Assembly: GCA_947311845.1 (NCBI GenBank)
Contig: CAMZMU010000052.1
Coordinates: 139,143,733 to 139,207,732 of the forward strand
Length of the DNA: 64,000 nucleotides
DNA from: Poa pratensis
Taxonomy: Eukaryota > Streptophyta > Magnoliopsida > Poales > Poaceae
Direction of reading: 5' to 3'
Shown: one piece after another, positions 9,645 to 20,451 of the stretch
Numbering within the stretch: position 1 is the first letter of the stretch
How the letters are laid out: each line of letters starts with the position of its first letter
Program-made: the position numbers and the translations under genes
The notes under the pieces: model-generated
Told to the model about the DNA's origin: nothing
Databases searched by the model: none
Seen by the model: only the letters and a program-made list of their open reading frames with translations

Positions 9645-11143
9645 GAGCATCTTCAACCGCGTCCCCCAAAATCGGCCCCCAAAGTGCGTCCGGACGTGTC
9701 CGCGGACACCGACCGGACAAACCTCAAATGTGTTGTCCTGCAACCGTGACCCCCAAAATCCGCCCCTATATCCATGCAAACCATGCACGTATGGAAATAA
9801 CGTGGATCATAGATAGTTCATCAGTTCATACATAGTTCAGACATACTAGCATTTCATACATAATTAGCAAAATACTCCGGCGGTGGAGCTTCTCGAGGTC
9901 TACGGCGGTGGAGCTTCACTCCGGCGCCTTCCCCTTCCCCTTCTCGTCTGCGCCTGGGCGGCGGACGTGCTCGAAGACGGCGTAGGGGTCGCCGCAGCTG
10001 CTGGAGCCGGAGTTGCCCCGCTCCTTGACCGCGCCGCCAGGAGGCGGACAAGGCGCGCCTGCTCGGAAGCGTGGCGCGCCGCCGCGCTGTTCGCCTCCGC
10101 GGACCGCATGGACGCGGCGACGGCGGCGTCGAACATTTCCTTGTTCTTGCGGCGGAGGCGCCACGCGTCCGTCTCCGCCGTGGTCAGGGAATACGCGAGG
10201 ACGTCCGGGGGAACGTCGGCCGCCTGGGCGGCCCTCACCACCGAGGCTGCCGCCGCTCTCGGGTCGGCGTTGCGCAGGCGGCGGAAGGCCTTGCCCTCCA
10301 TGTTTCCGGCGCCCTCCGTGGAGGGGTCACCGGCCGCAGGCGCCAGCCGCCGTCACCGTCAGGGGTCATCCTCCATCCCGCGGGAGCACGGACATGTGGG
10401 ATGGGGAACACGACCGTCTTCTTCCCGCGCGTCTGCGGCGCGGAGCGCATCGGCGGAGAGGACGGGGCCTGGCGGCGGCGGTGGATGGGCGCGGAGCCGC
10501 ATCCACTCTGCGGTGCAGATTTGCACGGCGGAGCAGCGCGGCTGCATTGCTCGCTCGCCGCCGGGGCGGCGTCCTTGGGGGATTCCTCAATGGCGAGGCG
10601 GTACGCGAGCTCGTCCTCGTCAATTGGGGACTCGGAGCCCGCCGCCGGCGCCGACGCTTGCCTTGACTCCGCCTCGTCAATTGGGGACTCAGGCGCGTCC
10701 CAGCCGTAGGAGTCGGAGGAGGACGACATTGCGGTGGCGGCGGAGAGGAAGAGGCGCCGGAGCGGTAAGGGGGAAGTGAGGAGAGGAAGTGGGGAGCGGA
10801 GAGGCGGAGGCAGCGGTATTAAACACGCCGGTGGGCAGTGGACACACGGCGGAGGGCGCCTGGGATTCCGCGCCGGCGACTGGACTTCACGCTGCCGGCG
10901 CCGGTCAGTCTCCCAGCGCGTGGGGCCGCGCTGTCAACGATACAAGGGCGGGTGCGTCCGGTCGTGTCCGGGCGACCCCAAACCCGCCCCAGATATGGGC
11001 TGGGTTTGGGGTGTGCCGGACCGCCCGGTCATTTGGGGGCGGTTTGGGCGCCTTCTTTGAGTGGAAGTTTTTGGCCCAAAGACCGTCCGGGCTGTCCGCC
11101 CGAACGTTTGGGCTGCCTATGGGGGCCTCGCTTGGAGATGCTC
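9645..11143. mobile_element. Non-autonomous PIF/Harbinger-type element, 1.5 kb, GC-rich
   Basis: Terminal inverted repeats begin GAGCATCTTCAA on the left and GAGCATCTCCAA (reverse complement) on the right, flanked by a 3-bp TTA duplication (9642-9644 and 11144-11146), the hallmark of PIF/Harbinger. Overlapping GC-rich frames lie inside, best seen on the minus strand at 10729-10235 (opening MSSSSDSYGWD, with a repeated SPIDE motif) and 10301-9900 (MEGKAFRRLRNADPR). They encode no recognisable transposase and may be one frameshifted accessory protein. The element depends on a partner for mobility (inference). Confidence 0.75.
9900..10729 (-). pseudogene. Frameshifted accessory reading frame inside the Harbinger-type element
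   Basis: Two overlapping minus-strand frames (10729-10235 and 10301-9900) read like one protein broken by a frameshift. The N-terminal part is acidic/serine-rich (MSSSSDSYGWDAPESPIDE) with ESPIDE duplicated. The second part is alanine/arginine-rich and predicted helical (RLRRKNKEMFDAAVAASM). I do not recognise a domain. The high GC content allows long frames on all strands, so coding status rests on the acidic N-terminus and its position in the element. Confidence 0.35.
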
Positions 11144-11335
11144 TTATGGGCTAGCCCTGGTTGGGGCAGGGGCGTTGATCAGAACACGAGTATGACAGCG
11201 GAGCTGCGGAGCACGGCCGCGTCCGACATACGATGAGTGGGTGGGACTGTGGTAGAGCGGGAGGGGTAGTGGCATGGGCTCCGCGTCTAGTTTTCGGAGT
11301 TGGGAGTTGGGACTAGCGATGTGAGTAGTTGTAAA

Positions 11336-11336
<1 letters not shown>

Positions 11337-11377
<41 letters not shown>

Positions 11378-11378
11378 T
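11337..11378 (+). repeat. TCTA microsatellite, about ten units
   Basis: An uninterrupted TCTA tetranucleotide run placed exactly at the inferred 5' terminus of Helitron 1, whose canonical start is itself TC-rich. It may have expanded from the terminal sequence. Confidence 0.9.
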
Positions 11379-12013
11379 AAAAGAACAAACAATGGATGGT
11401 GGAGATCGATCCAATCAAAGTTCAGAAGTTTCATCGGTCAAGATGATTTGATAGACCGTCCGTGCGCGCAGCCTAATCTGTAACCTAACTGGACTCTTAG
11501 TCTCCTATTGAGCTACGACTAGATGCCAGTTAAAAAAAAACATAGACTGCTAACAATTAATGGATGCATCGTCTTTGCGTCCTAGGTTTTCCTAGCGCAG
11601 CGCCGCCGCTTTTCCTGTTATTGTTTGGCCGTCACTACCAGTAGCTGCCTATGAAATTGTGTCATCGTTGCTGCATATCTCTTCTCCAACTATGTTTTTA
11701 CGGCCGGCAGCAACGTCACCGACAATTGTGTACATAGCAGCGCCGGACACCGTTGTTTCAGCTGGGATCAAAATCAGATTGGGGCTTGAAGCCGGCAACC
11801 TGCATCTAATTGCCAAAACCGGCGTGGACCATATATGCATCTGATCAAAGTTGTCGCAAGAAGCTTTAGGCCTCACGAAGCAATACTTCAGGCGTTCTTG
11901 ACTCCATGGATGTGGAGGCATAGCGTGATACGTGTTCATGGACATGGACCTGATTGATGTCGCGTTGCCGGACGTATAGCTCATGATGCATGCTACTCCG
12001 TGGCGTCAGCGAA

Positions 12014-12249
12014 AGCACGATCTGCCTTGGTCCACTTCAAGCGGCCAGGAACTCAGAATATAGGTATATATATGTTGAGGCATGTAATCCTCCAATGCTA
12101 TTTACTGTTTCTGAATTTGTAACTTACGTACAGCACGATCCGCCTTAGTCCACTTCAAGCGGCCAGGAACTCAGGATAAAGGTATATATATGTTGAGGTA
12201 TGTAATTCTCCAATGCTATTTACTGTTTCTGATTTTGTAACCTACATAC
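12014..12249 (+). repeat. Two-copy tandem duplication, 118-bp period
   Basis: AGCACGATCTGCCTTGG at 12014 and AGCACGATCCGCCTTAG at 12132 begin two near-identical copies that share the GGTATATATATGTTGAGG segment. It lies inside Helitron 1. Confidence 0.85.
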
Positions 12250-14489
12250 AGAATTCGATCGTGAAAGATTAAAGCAGCTAGACATGCCTATGCCTATGAA
12301 CTGAAGTCCGCCGGCGTTCTCGACTCAGATGGCCATGAAGGCAACACATGATATGTGTTCACTGATAGGGATTTGCTTGACGTCGCGTTGCATAGTAGTA
12401 CCTCTGCGGTGGGCTGCCAGGAGGAGCTGCGATTGATCCTCAGGTAATCTGGCTATCTTCATGAAAGGCAAGGCCGGGCGGCCGGCGGCCGCGCTCCGCC
12501 AACATCCGGAAAATGTCAGCTCCATACACGCATCAGATTTTTTTGTTTTTGACCGTCGTATGCGGGGCATGCCAGAAGGTGGTGCGATTGCTCTCCAGGC
12601 ATCTTGATAGCATAAAAAAGCAAGATTGTGGCGGCGTCCTTGCTCCGGCACATCAGGAAGACAGGAACCAATCAGATCTCCAGGGCTAAGCTTAGATCAT
12701 GGTGGCGAACATGATCTGCATATCGCCGCAAGACAAACATATGACATACGAATCGACAGCTGGATTGGACTATACAAGTATACAACTCTGATCCTTGTAG
12801 ATCACGAGTTAGACAGCAACCACTACGTTCTACTTGCACGAGCTCATGAATCGGTACTCGATTTGCTGCATGCATCATGCACGGATTTATTCTGAGGTAA
12901 GTTGTACATATTTAATTTTTTAATCTGACGATATACATGGACATATTTGGAGCCCCGTTCTTGAGAAGATTTGCAGTGGATTTTATTTTTTGCAGGGATG
13001 AATAAGCATTCACACGTGCCACAGATTGCTCGACTCGCCTGTAACATAAATCTTGATGCTTCACGCAGATCAACCATCGGCACCAACTTCAGAAATCATG
13101 TCAACAGTTTGCGCACGACGGAGTCATCCTAGATCTCTGTAGTTGTTTAGTCTGTTTCTCTCCTACCTGCAGAAACACTCATCACAGGTCCCAGGATGTG
13201 CAAAGCCAATCACATCAGTTGTCGAGTGAATCTTCAAACGGCAGTGTTCCATGTAAGGTCTCCGATGAGTTTCCTCCGACGGCAACAAGGCTTCTGAGTT
13301 TAAGGCAAGGTCTAGGAAGAGACGTCCATGGCGATCCATCCTGCTGGAGGCCAGGTTAGGATCTACGGCGACTACAGACCACAGAAGTATCACACAGCCG
13401 TAACAGAGCATGAGCTCCGATTATTTTCAGGTCCATTGGAAATAGTTTTTAGAACCGACCGCTCAATCCAACAAGTATACACGTCCGGTAAGCCACTTGA
13501 ATTAGCATGCACATGCAGATTGATTATATGACAAAGCTTAGATCACACAAAAGGTTGGGTCCAACGTAAGGAAAATAGAGTAAAGTTCAGAGTAAGAAGT
13601 ACACCCCATGTGATGATTAAGGATGAGGGAAGCACAGTACTGGCTGGCAGAGCCATTTACATACGCCTCAGATGTATCTATCAAGTGTTATACCAAGACT
13701 GTCTTATTAATATTTTGTGGACAATTTTCCCAGATTGTTAAACCTCACACAATTAATTAAATCACAGCCTGCCTGAAAGGATAGAAAATAAGCAGAAACT
13801 TAGAGGGGTTAAAGTCACATGAGTCAATAAAACTTCAACGATGCAGATATATGAATTCCATTTATGAAAATATATTATAATAAAGTTGTATTTAAACTTT
13901 ATGATTCTAATAGATATAAGCAAGGTGCAATAATTTCAGCTATGAGGATGGTAGAAGAAAAAATATATGTAACACCAAATTTAATTGTTAGTAAGAAATT
14001 TAGAAAGGACGGGTGAGAATAAGAAGGGAACTATCAGGAAAATTGGCAGAAAGATAATACACCTCATGGTTCCTCTAAGAAATAGAGGAAATCATGGAAA
14101 GTGTAAATAAAACATTTCTAACGCTCCGCTAATGTATAAATATGATTGCTCAAGTAAAGTTGATGGTATATATATTATATAAATACATTTGTACGATTAG
14201 ATATTGAACAAACATATCTATGCACGCATATATTGGAACGATTAGGCCATGAAAAGCATAAAACAGAATCCAGTACACTCGGTAAACAATCTAGCCGCGC
14301 AATTGCGCGGGTGACCCTGCTAGTTATATTATTAAAACAACAAACAATCAACGGTAGAGATTTGTCACCTAAAATCTAAGATGTACAAACGGTAGAGATT
14401 TAAAGAATGTACGCAGCTATAAAAGGCAGGAAACGGATCACGTAACTAGGCAACACGTAAAGTTTACACAGTACAAGTCATCCACGGCA

Positions 14490-15342
14490 GAGTTAATTGC
14501 AAAAAACTACCACATTTGGGGCTAGGGTTTCAAAAAACTACCACTTTACGATTTTTTTGCAAAAACCACAGTTTTTGGGGTAATCCGTCGCAAATAGCAC
14601 TGATTGCTCTGTTGACACCCTCTAAGTGGAATTATGACAAGCGGGGCCCACTTTCAGGCTTACGTGGCATGCTTAATAAATATCTCAAAAAATAAAAAAT
14701 ATCTCAAAAATAAAAAATATCTCAAAAAATAAAAAAATATCTCAAAAAATCTAAAAAAATAAAAAAATATCTCAAAAAATATAAAAATAAAAAATATCTC
14801 AAAAAATAAAAAAAATATCTCAAAAAATCTAAAAAAATAAAAAATATCTCCAAAAATAAAAAAAATCGCCGGAGCATGACGGGGAGGTCCTGGAGCTTCA
14901 CCTCGGTGCGCTTCTGCCGAGCACGACATTTATTATTTTCTGGAGATATTTTTATTTTTTTGAGATATTTTTTTTATATTTTTTATTTTTTGGAGATATT
15001 TTTTATTTTTTAGATAAAAAATCGCCTTTTTATTTTCTGGAGATATTTTTTATTTTTTGAGATATTAATTATTTTTTTAGATTTTTTGAGATATTTTTTA
15101 TTTTTGGAGATATTTATTATTTTTTTAGATATTTTTTATTTTTTGGAGATATTTATTAAGCATGCCACGTAAGCCTGACAGTGGGCCCCGCTTGTCATAA
15201 TTCCACTTAGAGGGTGTCAACTGAGCAATCAGTGCTATTTGCGACGGATTACCCCAAAAACTGTGGTTTTTGCAAAAAAATCGTAAAGTGGTAGTTTTTT
15301 GAAACCCTAGCCCCAAATGTGGTAGTTTTTTGCAATTAACTC
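14490..15342. mobile_element. Non-autonomous Mutator-like element, long inverted repeats, 9-bp TSD
   Basis: Inverted repeats of nearly 200 bp start GAGTTAATTGCAAAAAAC on both ends. A perfect 9-bp target duplication TCCACGGCA lies at 14481-14489 and 15343-15351, the Mutator hallmark. The centre is an array of TATCTC plus A-rich units on the left, mirrored as GAGATATTTTT units on the right, around a short GC-richer core (about 14865-14935). No transposase is encoded. Transcripts could form one long hairpin. Confidence 0.88.
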
Positions 15343-15351
15343 TCCACGGCA

Positions 15352-16224
15352 CGTACGACATAGCCTCTTCATTTATCTTTTATACGATCTCAACGGAGAC
15401 GTATAGAAGCTGGACTATGATTGATTAAGGCAACTCCCGTACGACGTGCAAATAATACGAAGCCTTTGCCTGATCGATTTCCATAGCGGCTAAGCTAGAC
15501 ACGCACGTAAAATCCTCGGACGCCGTATACCAGCCACACGCACCTCCGACCATCGATTGAGAGCTCGAACACTCGCGGCGACGCCATGACACGCAGCTGA
15601 TCGGTTTAAGCCCGGCGAATCGAGGACACCATAGTGATTCATACAGCACACGCGCCGACCACGCAGGGATATCCGGCAAAGCACCATATTCTTTCAGATC
15701 GGATCCTACATATGCAAGCACGAGAGGAAGAAGATGATATGTAGACATAATCCATCTTCCAATCGAAGATCTCGGAGTTTTATCGTATGGCAGGAAGCGT
15801 CTTCTTCAGCGGCCCAATATAAGGTAATGTAGCCTTTAATTTTCCCTGACGGAAAATCTTACTCTACTCTAGAGCTTATCGATCGCTGCCAGTGTCCCCT
15901 TCATTGCCCCAGCATAAAACTTTCAGTGAGCTCAAGGCGTGGACGGGAATCTCACGACGGCGAATTTGAAGATAGAGATCGATCTCACGGAAACGAGCTT
16001 GACGAACATACACGGAGTCATGCTTCCATGACGAATCTACATGACGCCATTGATCCAGCCAGAAGTGAAGGCATATGAAAGACGAAAAGCCATGGAAGCC
16101 TACTGCAATGACACGGAATGCAATCTCACGACGACAACTCGATGATGGTGACCTAAAGCCAGCAATCTTGACAAACATATAAGGAGACTTTACCGTACAC
16201 AGCAGGCGGTCAGCCGGTGGTTCT

Positions 16225-16265
<41 letters not shown>

Positions 16266-16709
16266 AGAGATTGATTCCACGACCAATCGTCAGCACCTTC
16301 GTCTTACTCTGCACATCACGGCCAGCCTTTTAACTTTTAGAACAAACCTGAACTTTCCTTGAACCAGTTGTGTCAGTTCTTTCCGATTGAACGACTTGAT
16401 TTCTCAAGTTCGTTGGGCTTCGAATTTTTAAAGATTTGTTTCCTTTTCTGGGAATCAATCGAACATGATGTTGGGGAGTGCGAGCAGTTGCCATCCTCTC
16501 ATGATATATCTCTTCTGCAGGTGAAACATGCATCGATTTAATGCCAATGTCATCGACAAATTTTGTCACTAAGCAGGGCACGACAGGAAGGGAATCAATT
16601 GGATAGGTCAGTATCTTCGTATTCTGCATGCATAGTAGGTCTTTTCGTTCTGTTTTTAGTTATTTTGTTCATCCTCTTTCGCACGTGTTCTATGTCATTA
16701 AACGAAAAT
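15352..16709. other. Gene-free stretch within Helitron 2
   Basis: No convincing coding frame. A minus-strand frame at 15876-16286 is dominated by a proline run caused by the G homopolymer and is not considered real. Short frames at 15425-15748 have no recognisable features. Confidence 0.4.
16226..16264 (+). repeat. Uninterrupted run of 39 G
   Basis: A pure G homopolymer of 39 bases. It may be a real G-tract or a sequencing/assembly artefact; its length should be treated as unreliable. Confidence 0.9.
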
Positions 16710-16838
16710 TAATTTTATAACTTTTTTTTTTTGAGCGCAACAACGGAGGGCGAATAGCCCACCTGAATTTTTGTATTAAAAGACGGGTATCAGAAAGACC
16801 CAGGAGTTACAAGCCGCACACACGCCGGTAGAAATACA

Positions 16839-16857
16839 GGGGGGGGGGGGGGGGGGG
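16839..16857 (+). repeat. Run of 19 G in the LINE 3' end
   Basis: A pure G homopolymer directly after the ORF2 C-terminal region of the LINE, on the plus strand. The length may be uncertain. Confidence 0.85.
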
Positions 16858-16858
16858 T

Positions 16859-17793
16859 TCAGGGCGGTAGAGACGCACACCAAGCCGTGAGTGGCCTACA
16901 ATCAAGGCGCCTGGGTGCCCTAGACAGCCACAGGTCAAGGTGATGTCGAACCATTGAGAAGAACTCCGACTCAGATGTATGGACGCCATCAAACACCAGG
17001 CGGTTCCTAGTTTTCCAGATGATCCACAGGAGAAGGCAGGCAGCTGTCATGCTGAGGACCGGCGGCCAGCCCGCGCGCGCCGCAGAGAACTTAGCGACCA
17101 TGTCTTCGAGCGTGGGGGGGAGCAAGGCGGGGGCAACACCAGCAGCACGCCCCCAGATAGTTCTCAGCCGTGGGCACGAAACGAACAAGTGAGTTGTGTT
17201 CTCTACGACGCCAGGGCAGAACGGACAGTCTGGAGAGCGCAGGATGCCGAGGCGATGGAGGCGTGCCCGCGTCCGGGTGCGATTGTGCCGGAGGATCCAG
17301 ACGAACACCTTAACCTTCACGGGACAGAAGTTTGTCCAGTTCAGAGCATGCAGCGGCGGCCCACACCGGAGCCACGAAGTAGTTTGTATGCGGTGCGGGT
17401 CACAAAGCCATCACCGTCGGCCCCGATCAGACGGCGGCCATCCGCCACACCTTGCAGAACCAGGTCATTCAGGGCGCCGGCGAGCAGGTCAAACTCCGCT
17501 GCGGCGGTGGGCGAGAGGCGATCGCGTCTGGCAAGGATGGGGGCACCAGAGCGCAGCACGTCCGCCACAGAGACATCTTGCGCGAGGCTATGGGAGAAGG
17601 CTGCAGGCATCGCCGTGGCCAGCGCGCCGACGGAAGTCCACTTATCAAACCAGAAGGACACCGCACGCCCGTCCCCCACCCTGACAGTGGTCATCGAGCG
17701 GAGCAGCGGGACAAGACCACTGAAGTAACTCCACGATGCGGAGGGGTCCCGTACCTCCGGCCGAGGTACCAGTGCTTGATCCAGGCAGTCCAA
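16859..17793 (-). pseudogene. LINE ORF2 C-terminus with zinc-binding RT-associated domain
   Basis: The frame 17793-17341 holds the WSYFSGLVPLLRS ... VGDGRAVSFWFDKW block typical of plant L1 C-termini. A shifted frame 17320-16859 holds MKVKVFVWILRHNR and the zinc-binding CPFCPGVVENTTHLFVSCP. A 19-base G run (16839-16857) follows just downstream, in the 3' end of the element. Confidence 0.8.
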
Positions 17794-19652
17794 GGATTAT
17801 CGACGCCGGCGAGAAGCTTGTACACAATCTTCAAGAGGAGACACATGTTCTGGGTGCCAAGGTCGATCAACCCAAGCCCGCCTTCGGTTTTCAATCGGCA
17901 CGCAGTTTCCCACGACACCAGGCAATCTCCGCCGGAGCAAGCTGTCGACGCGTTCCAGAACATGGCACGGCGTGGGCGATCAATCTTGGCGATGGTACCT
18001 TTGGAGAGGGGGAGCACGGACATCGCGAAGGATGGTAGCGCCGAGAGAACCGCAGTGGTGAGCGTCAGCCTGCTGCCAGGGTCGAGGGTGTGCAAGCGCC
18101 AGCTGGGATTTTCTGAGCAACCCTCTCGCGAGGAAATCAAGCGCCGCGGCGGGCAATTTCTTGTCCGAGAGCGGAAGCCCGAGGTAGTTCTGAGGGAAAG
18201 CCGAGATGGGGCAGCCGAGGGTGGCGGCGAGTGACGCAGCTTCGTCCTCGGGGACGCAGATGGGGATGAAGGTGCTCTTATGGTAGTTAATGGCGAGCCC
18301 CGTAGCGGCACAGAACACGTCCAGAGCGGTTTTGAGCAGCGCGACCTGGGAGGGGGTAGCCCGAACCAAATCAGGGTATCGTCCGCATACTGGATCACGG
18401 GGCAAGGGAGATCGTCAACCAGAGGGTGGAGGAGCTGATGGGAACCCACGCCACAGGTGACAACCTGGCGTAGGAGGCCGGCCACAATTAGGAACAGGTA
18501 GGGTGAAAGGGGGTCGCCCTGACGCAGCCCATTCCTGCAAGGAATCCAGTCCCCCGGAACGCCGTTGAGGAGGACAGCGGCCTTGCCCGTGCGGAGGATG
18601 TCGCGGATCCATGAGCGGAAAACAGCACCAAAGCCCCGCGCCTCAAGCACAGCATCGAGAGACTCCCAGTTGACAGAGTCGAAAGCCTTCTGAAAGTCGA
18701 GCTTCAGTGCGATGGTGGGTGTTTTGCGGAGGCGACAACACTGAACTAGCTCGGCGGCGTACAAGAAGTTGTCAGAGATGCACCGCCCGGAGATGAATCC
18801 GGATTGCTCGAAGCCCACCAGTTTCTCGATAAACCCCTGCATACGCGTCGTAAGAATGCGGGTGATGATTTTCATAACGCAGTTCTGGAGCGAAATGGGA
18901 CGAAACCGTCGGCCGTCGTGACCGTGTCCTTTTTTGGCAGCAGGCGATGAAGGCCTGGTTCACACCGGCGAGGTGCGCGCGGCCTTGATGAAACTCCTCA
19001 GGAATGACAGGAGATCCCCTTTCACTACCGGCCAGAAGATTTTGAAGAATGCCGGACCGAAACCGTCAGGGCCTGGGCTGCTATCGGAGCGCATGGACCA
19101 GACGGCTTTCTTCAGCTCGCACTCGGAGAAGGGGGCCTCGAGAGCAGAGAGGCCAGGCACGGGAGGCAGCAGCACATCGAGGCGGTGATCCCAGACGGTG
19201 GGGGTCACAGTACCCAAAAGCGCCGTGTAGAAATCACGGAGGATACGTGCTTTGTCGTGGTGGTTGGAGAAGACGCCGCCATCCGCATGTAGGATTTTGA
19301 TCTGGTTCCGTCGCAGGCGGGCAGACGCGCTGGCGTGGAAGAAAGACGTGTTCTCATCTCCAAGTCTACAGAGGCGAAAGGCATAGCGCTGCTTCCAGTA
19401 TGCGTCGAGTTTTTTGTACTCGGACGAGAGCTGGTTTTTGACGTGATCGCGGAGGCAGGACTCAGCAGCCCCGAGTGCGCGAAACTCCTCCACGAGGTCG
19501 AGCAAGGAAATGACAGCCCTGCAGTTTGAAACGACGACATCGGGACGCAATCTACCACGGGCCCATTTTTTAGACTCAGCGCGGGCCCATTTCAGTTTAC
19601 GGGAGAGCCGCCGGGCCGCGCCATCCACCTGATTTGCAGGCCGAGTCCACAC
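17691..19652 (-). pseudogene. LINE ORF2, reverse transcriptase domain
   Basis: The linker (DENTSFFHASASARLRRN) and RT entry motif (SSPGPDGFGPAFFK) lie in the frame ending at 18960. The RT core continues in another frame from 18875, with FISGRCISDN, LDFQKAFDSVNW, GLRQGDPLSPYLF and the catalytic YADD (VIQYADDTLIW). The region between 18960 and 18875 is frameshifted, and more shifts follow near 18300. Catalytic aspartates are intact but the chain is broken. Confidence 0.9.
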
Positions 19653-19660
19653 AGCCTCGA

Positions 19661-20451
19661 TCAGGGCCGATAGTCAGCAGATTGGGCCCAGAATTTCTCA
19701 AACCGGAAAATCTGGGAGGCGGGGGCGCGAGAAGTAGCTTCCAGCAGCAGAGGCACATGATCCGAGGTGTTGCGGACAAGGGAGCGAAGCGTGGAGTTGA
19801 AGAGAGAGGCGCACCAAGCTTGGTTGACAAGGGCTCGATCAAGGCGCACCAGCGTTGGCTCAGCTCGGTTATTTGACCACGTGTACCGCCGGTCCAGGAG
19901 AGGTAAGTCCTGGAGAAGCAGGTCCTCGATGACGGCGTTGAACGCTTCCGCGGCGCGATCGTCGAAGTTCTCTGTGTTCTTGTCGTCTCGGGTGCGGGTC
20001 ATGTTGAAGTCACCAACAAGCACCCAAGGCAAGGAGCAGCATGGAGCTAGGGAGCGCAGCTCGGCGAGAAATTCTTCTCGCAAGGAAGCCGCACACGGGG
20101 CGTAGACGTTGGTCACGGCGAACGGCGATCCGTCTGCGGCGAACTCAAAGAAGGAGGTAAGTGTAAAGGTTAATTCCATGTCCCGTATATGATGGACAAC
20201 CCCTCCCGCCACGCGGTGACCATGCCGCCCGAGGCGCCGACGGATTTTTTCACGGAGAAACATGAGAAGCCAGGCGGGAGGAAGGACGCAGCTTTCGGGG
20301 GCGGGATGTCCGCGAGCTTCGTCTCTTGGAGGCAGATGACATTGAGGGGTTGAGCAGAGAGGTTTCGCTTCACGTCAGTGCACTTGTCGGAGTCGTTCAA
20401 GCCACGAGTGTTCCACGAACCCAGCAGTAGTTTCTTGTAAGGCGTACTCAT
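19661..20451 (-). pseudogene. LINE ORF2, apurinic-type endonuclease domain
   Basis: Starts at an ATG at 20451 overlapping the ORF1 stop. Endonuclease motifs appear in order: SWNTRGLND, ICLQETKL, VNVYAP-type (VTNVYAP), LVGDFNMTR, YTWSN and SDHVPLLLE. The catalytic-type residues (N, E, D/N and SDH) are present. The frame shifts between 20170 and 20263, so the protein is broken. This domain nicks target DNA to prime reverse transcription. Confidence 0.85.

Larger units (their letters stand above)
11337..14323 (+). mobile_element. Helitron 1 (candidate)
   Basis: The right end shows the Helitron signature: a perfect hairpin CCGCGCAATTGCGCGG (14295-14310), nine bases, then CTAG (14320-14323) followed by T. 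The left end begins TC at 11337 after an A, inside a TCTA microsatellite leading into TATTAAAAGAACAAAC, a typical grass Helitron start. No RepHel protein is encoded, so it is non-autonomous. A spliceable plus-strand pair is visible inside (donor GAG|GTAAGT near 12897, acceptor TTTTTTGCAG near 12996), possibly captured gene sequence, but the flanking frames are short. The 3' end is firm; the exact 5' base is not. Confidence 0.65.

Noticed and set aside
9883..10779. A 298-codon plus-strand frame rich in Arg, Ala and Pro
   Set aside because: GC-rich sequence gives long frames on all strands. The minus-strand frames with an acidic start look more protein-like.
12626..13531. Possible captured spliced gene in Helitron 1
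   Set aside because: A good donor and acceptor exist near 12897 and 12996, but the frames next to them are short and have no recognisable sequence, so no gene was called.
14660..15145. Regular TATCTC plus A-rich repeats resembling an array with spacers
   Set aside because: Units are irregular, low-complexity and mirrored inside a Mutator-like element. This is not a CRISPR array and the genome is eukaryotic.
15876..16286. A minus-strand protein with a polyproline run
   Set aside because: The run is only the translation of the 39-base G homopolymer; the rest has no domain.
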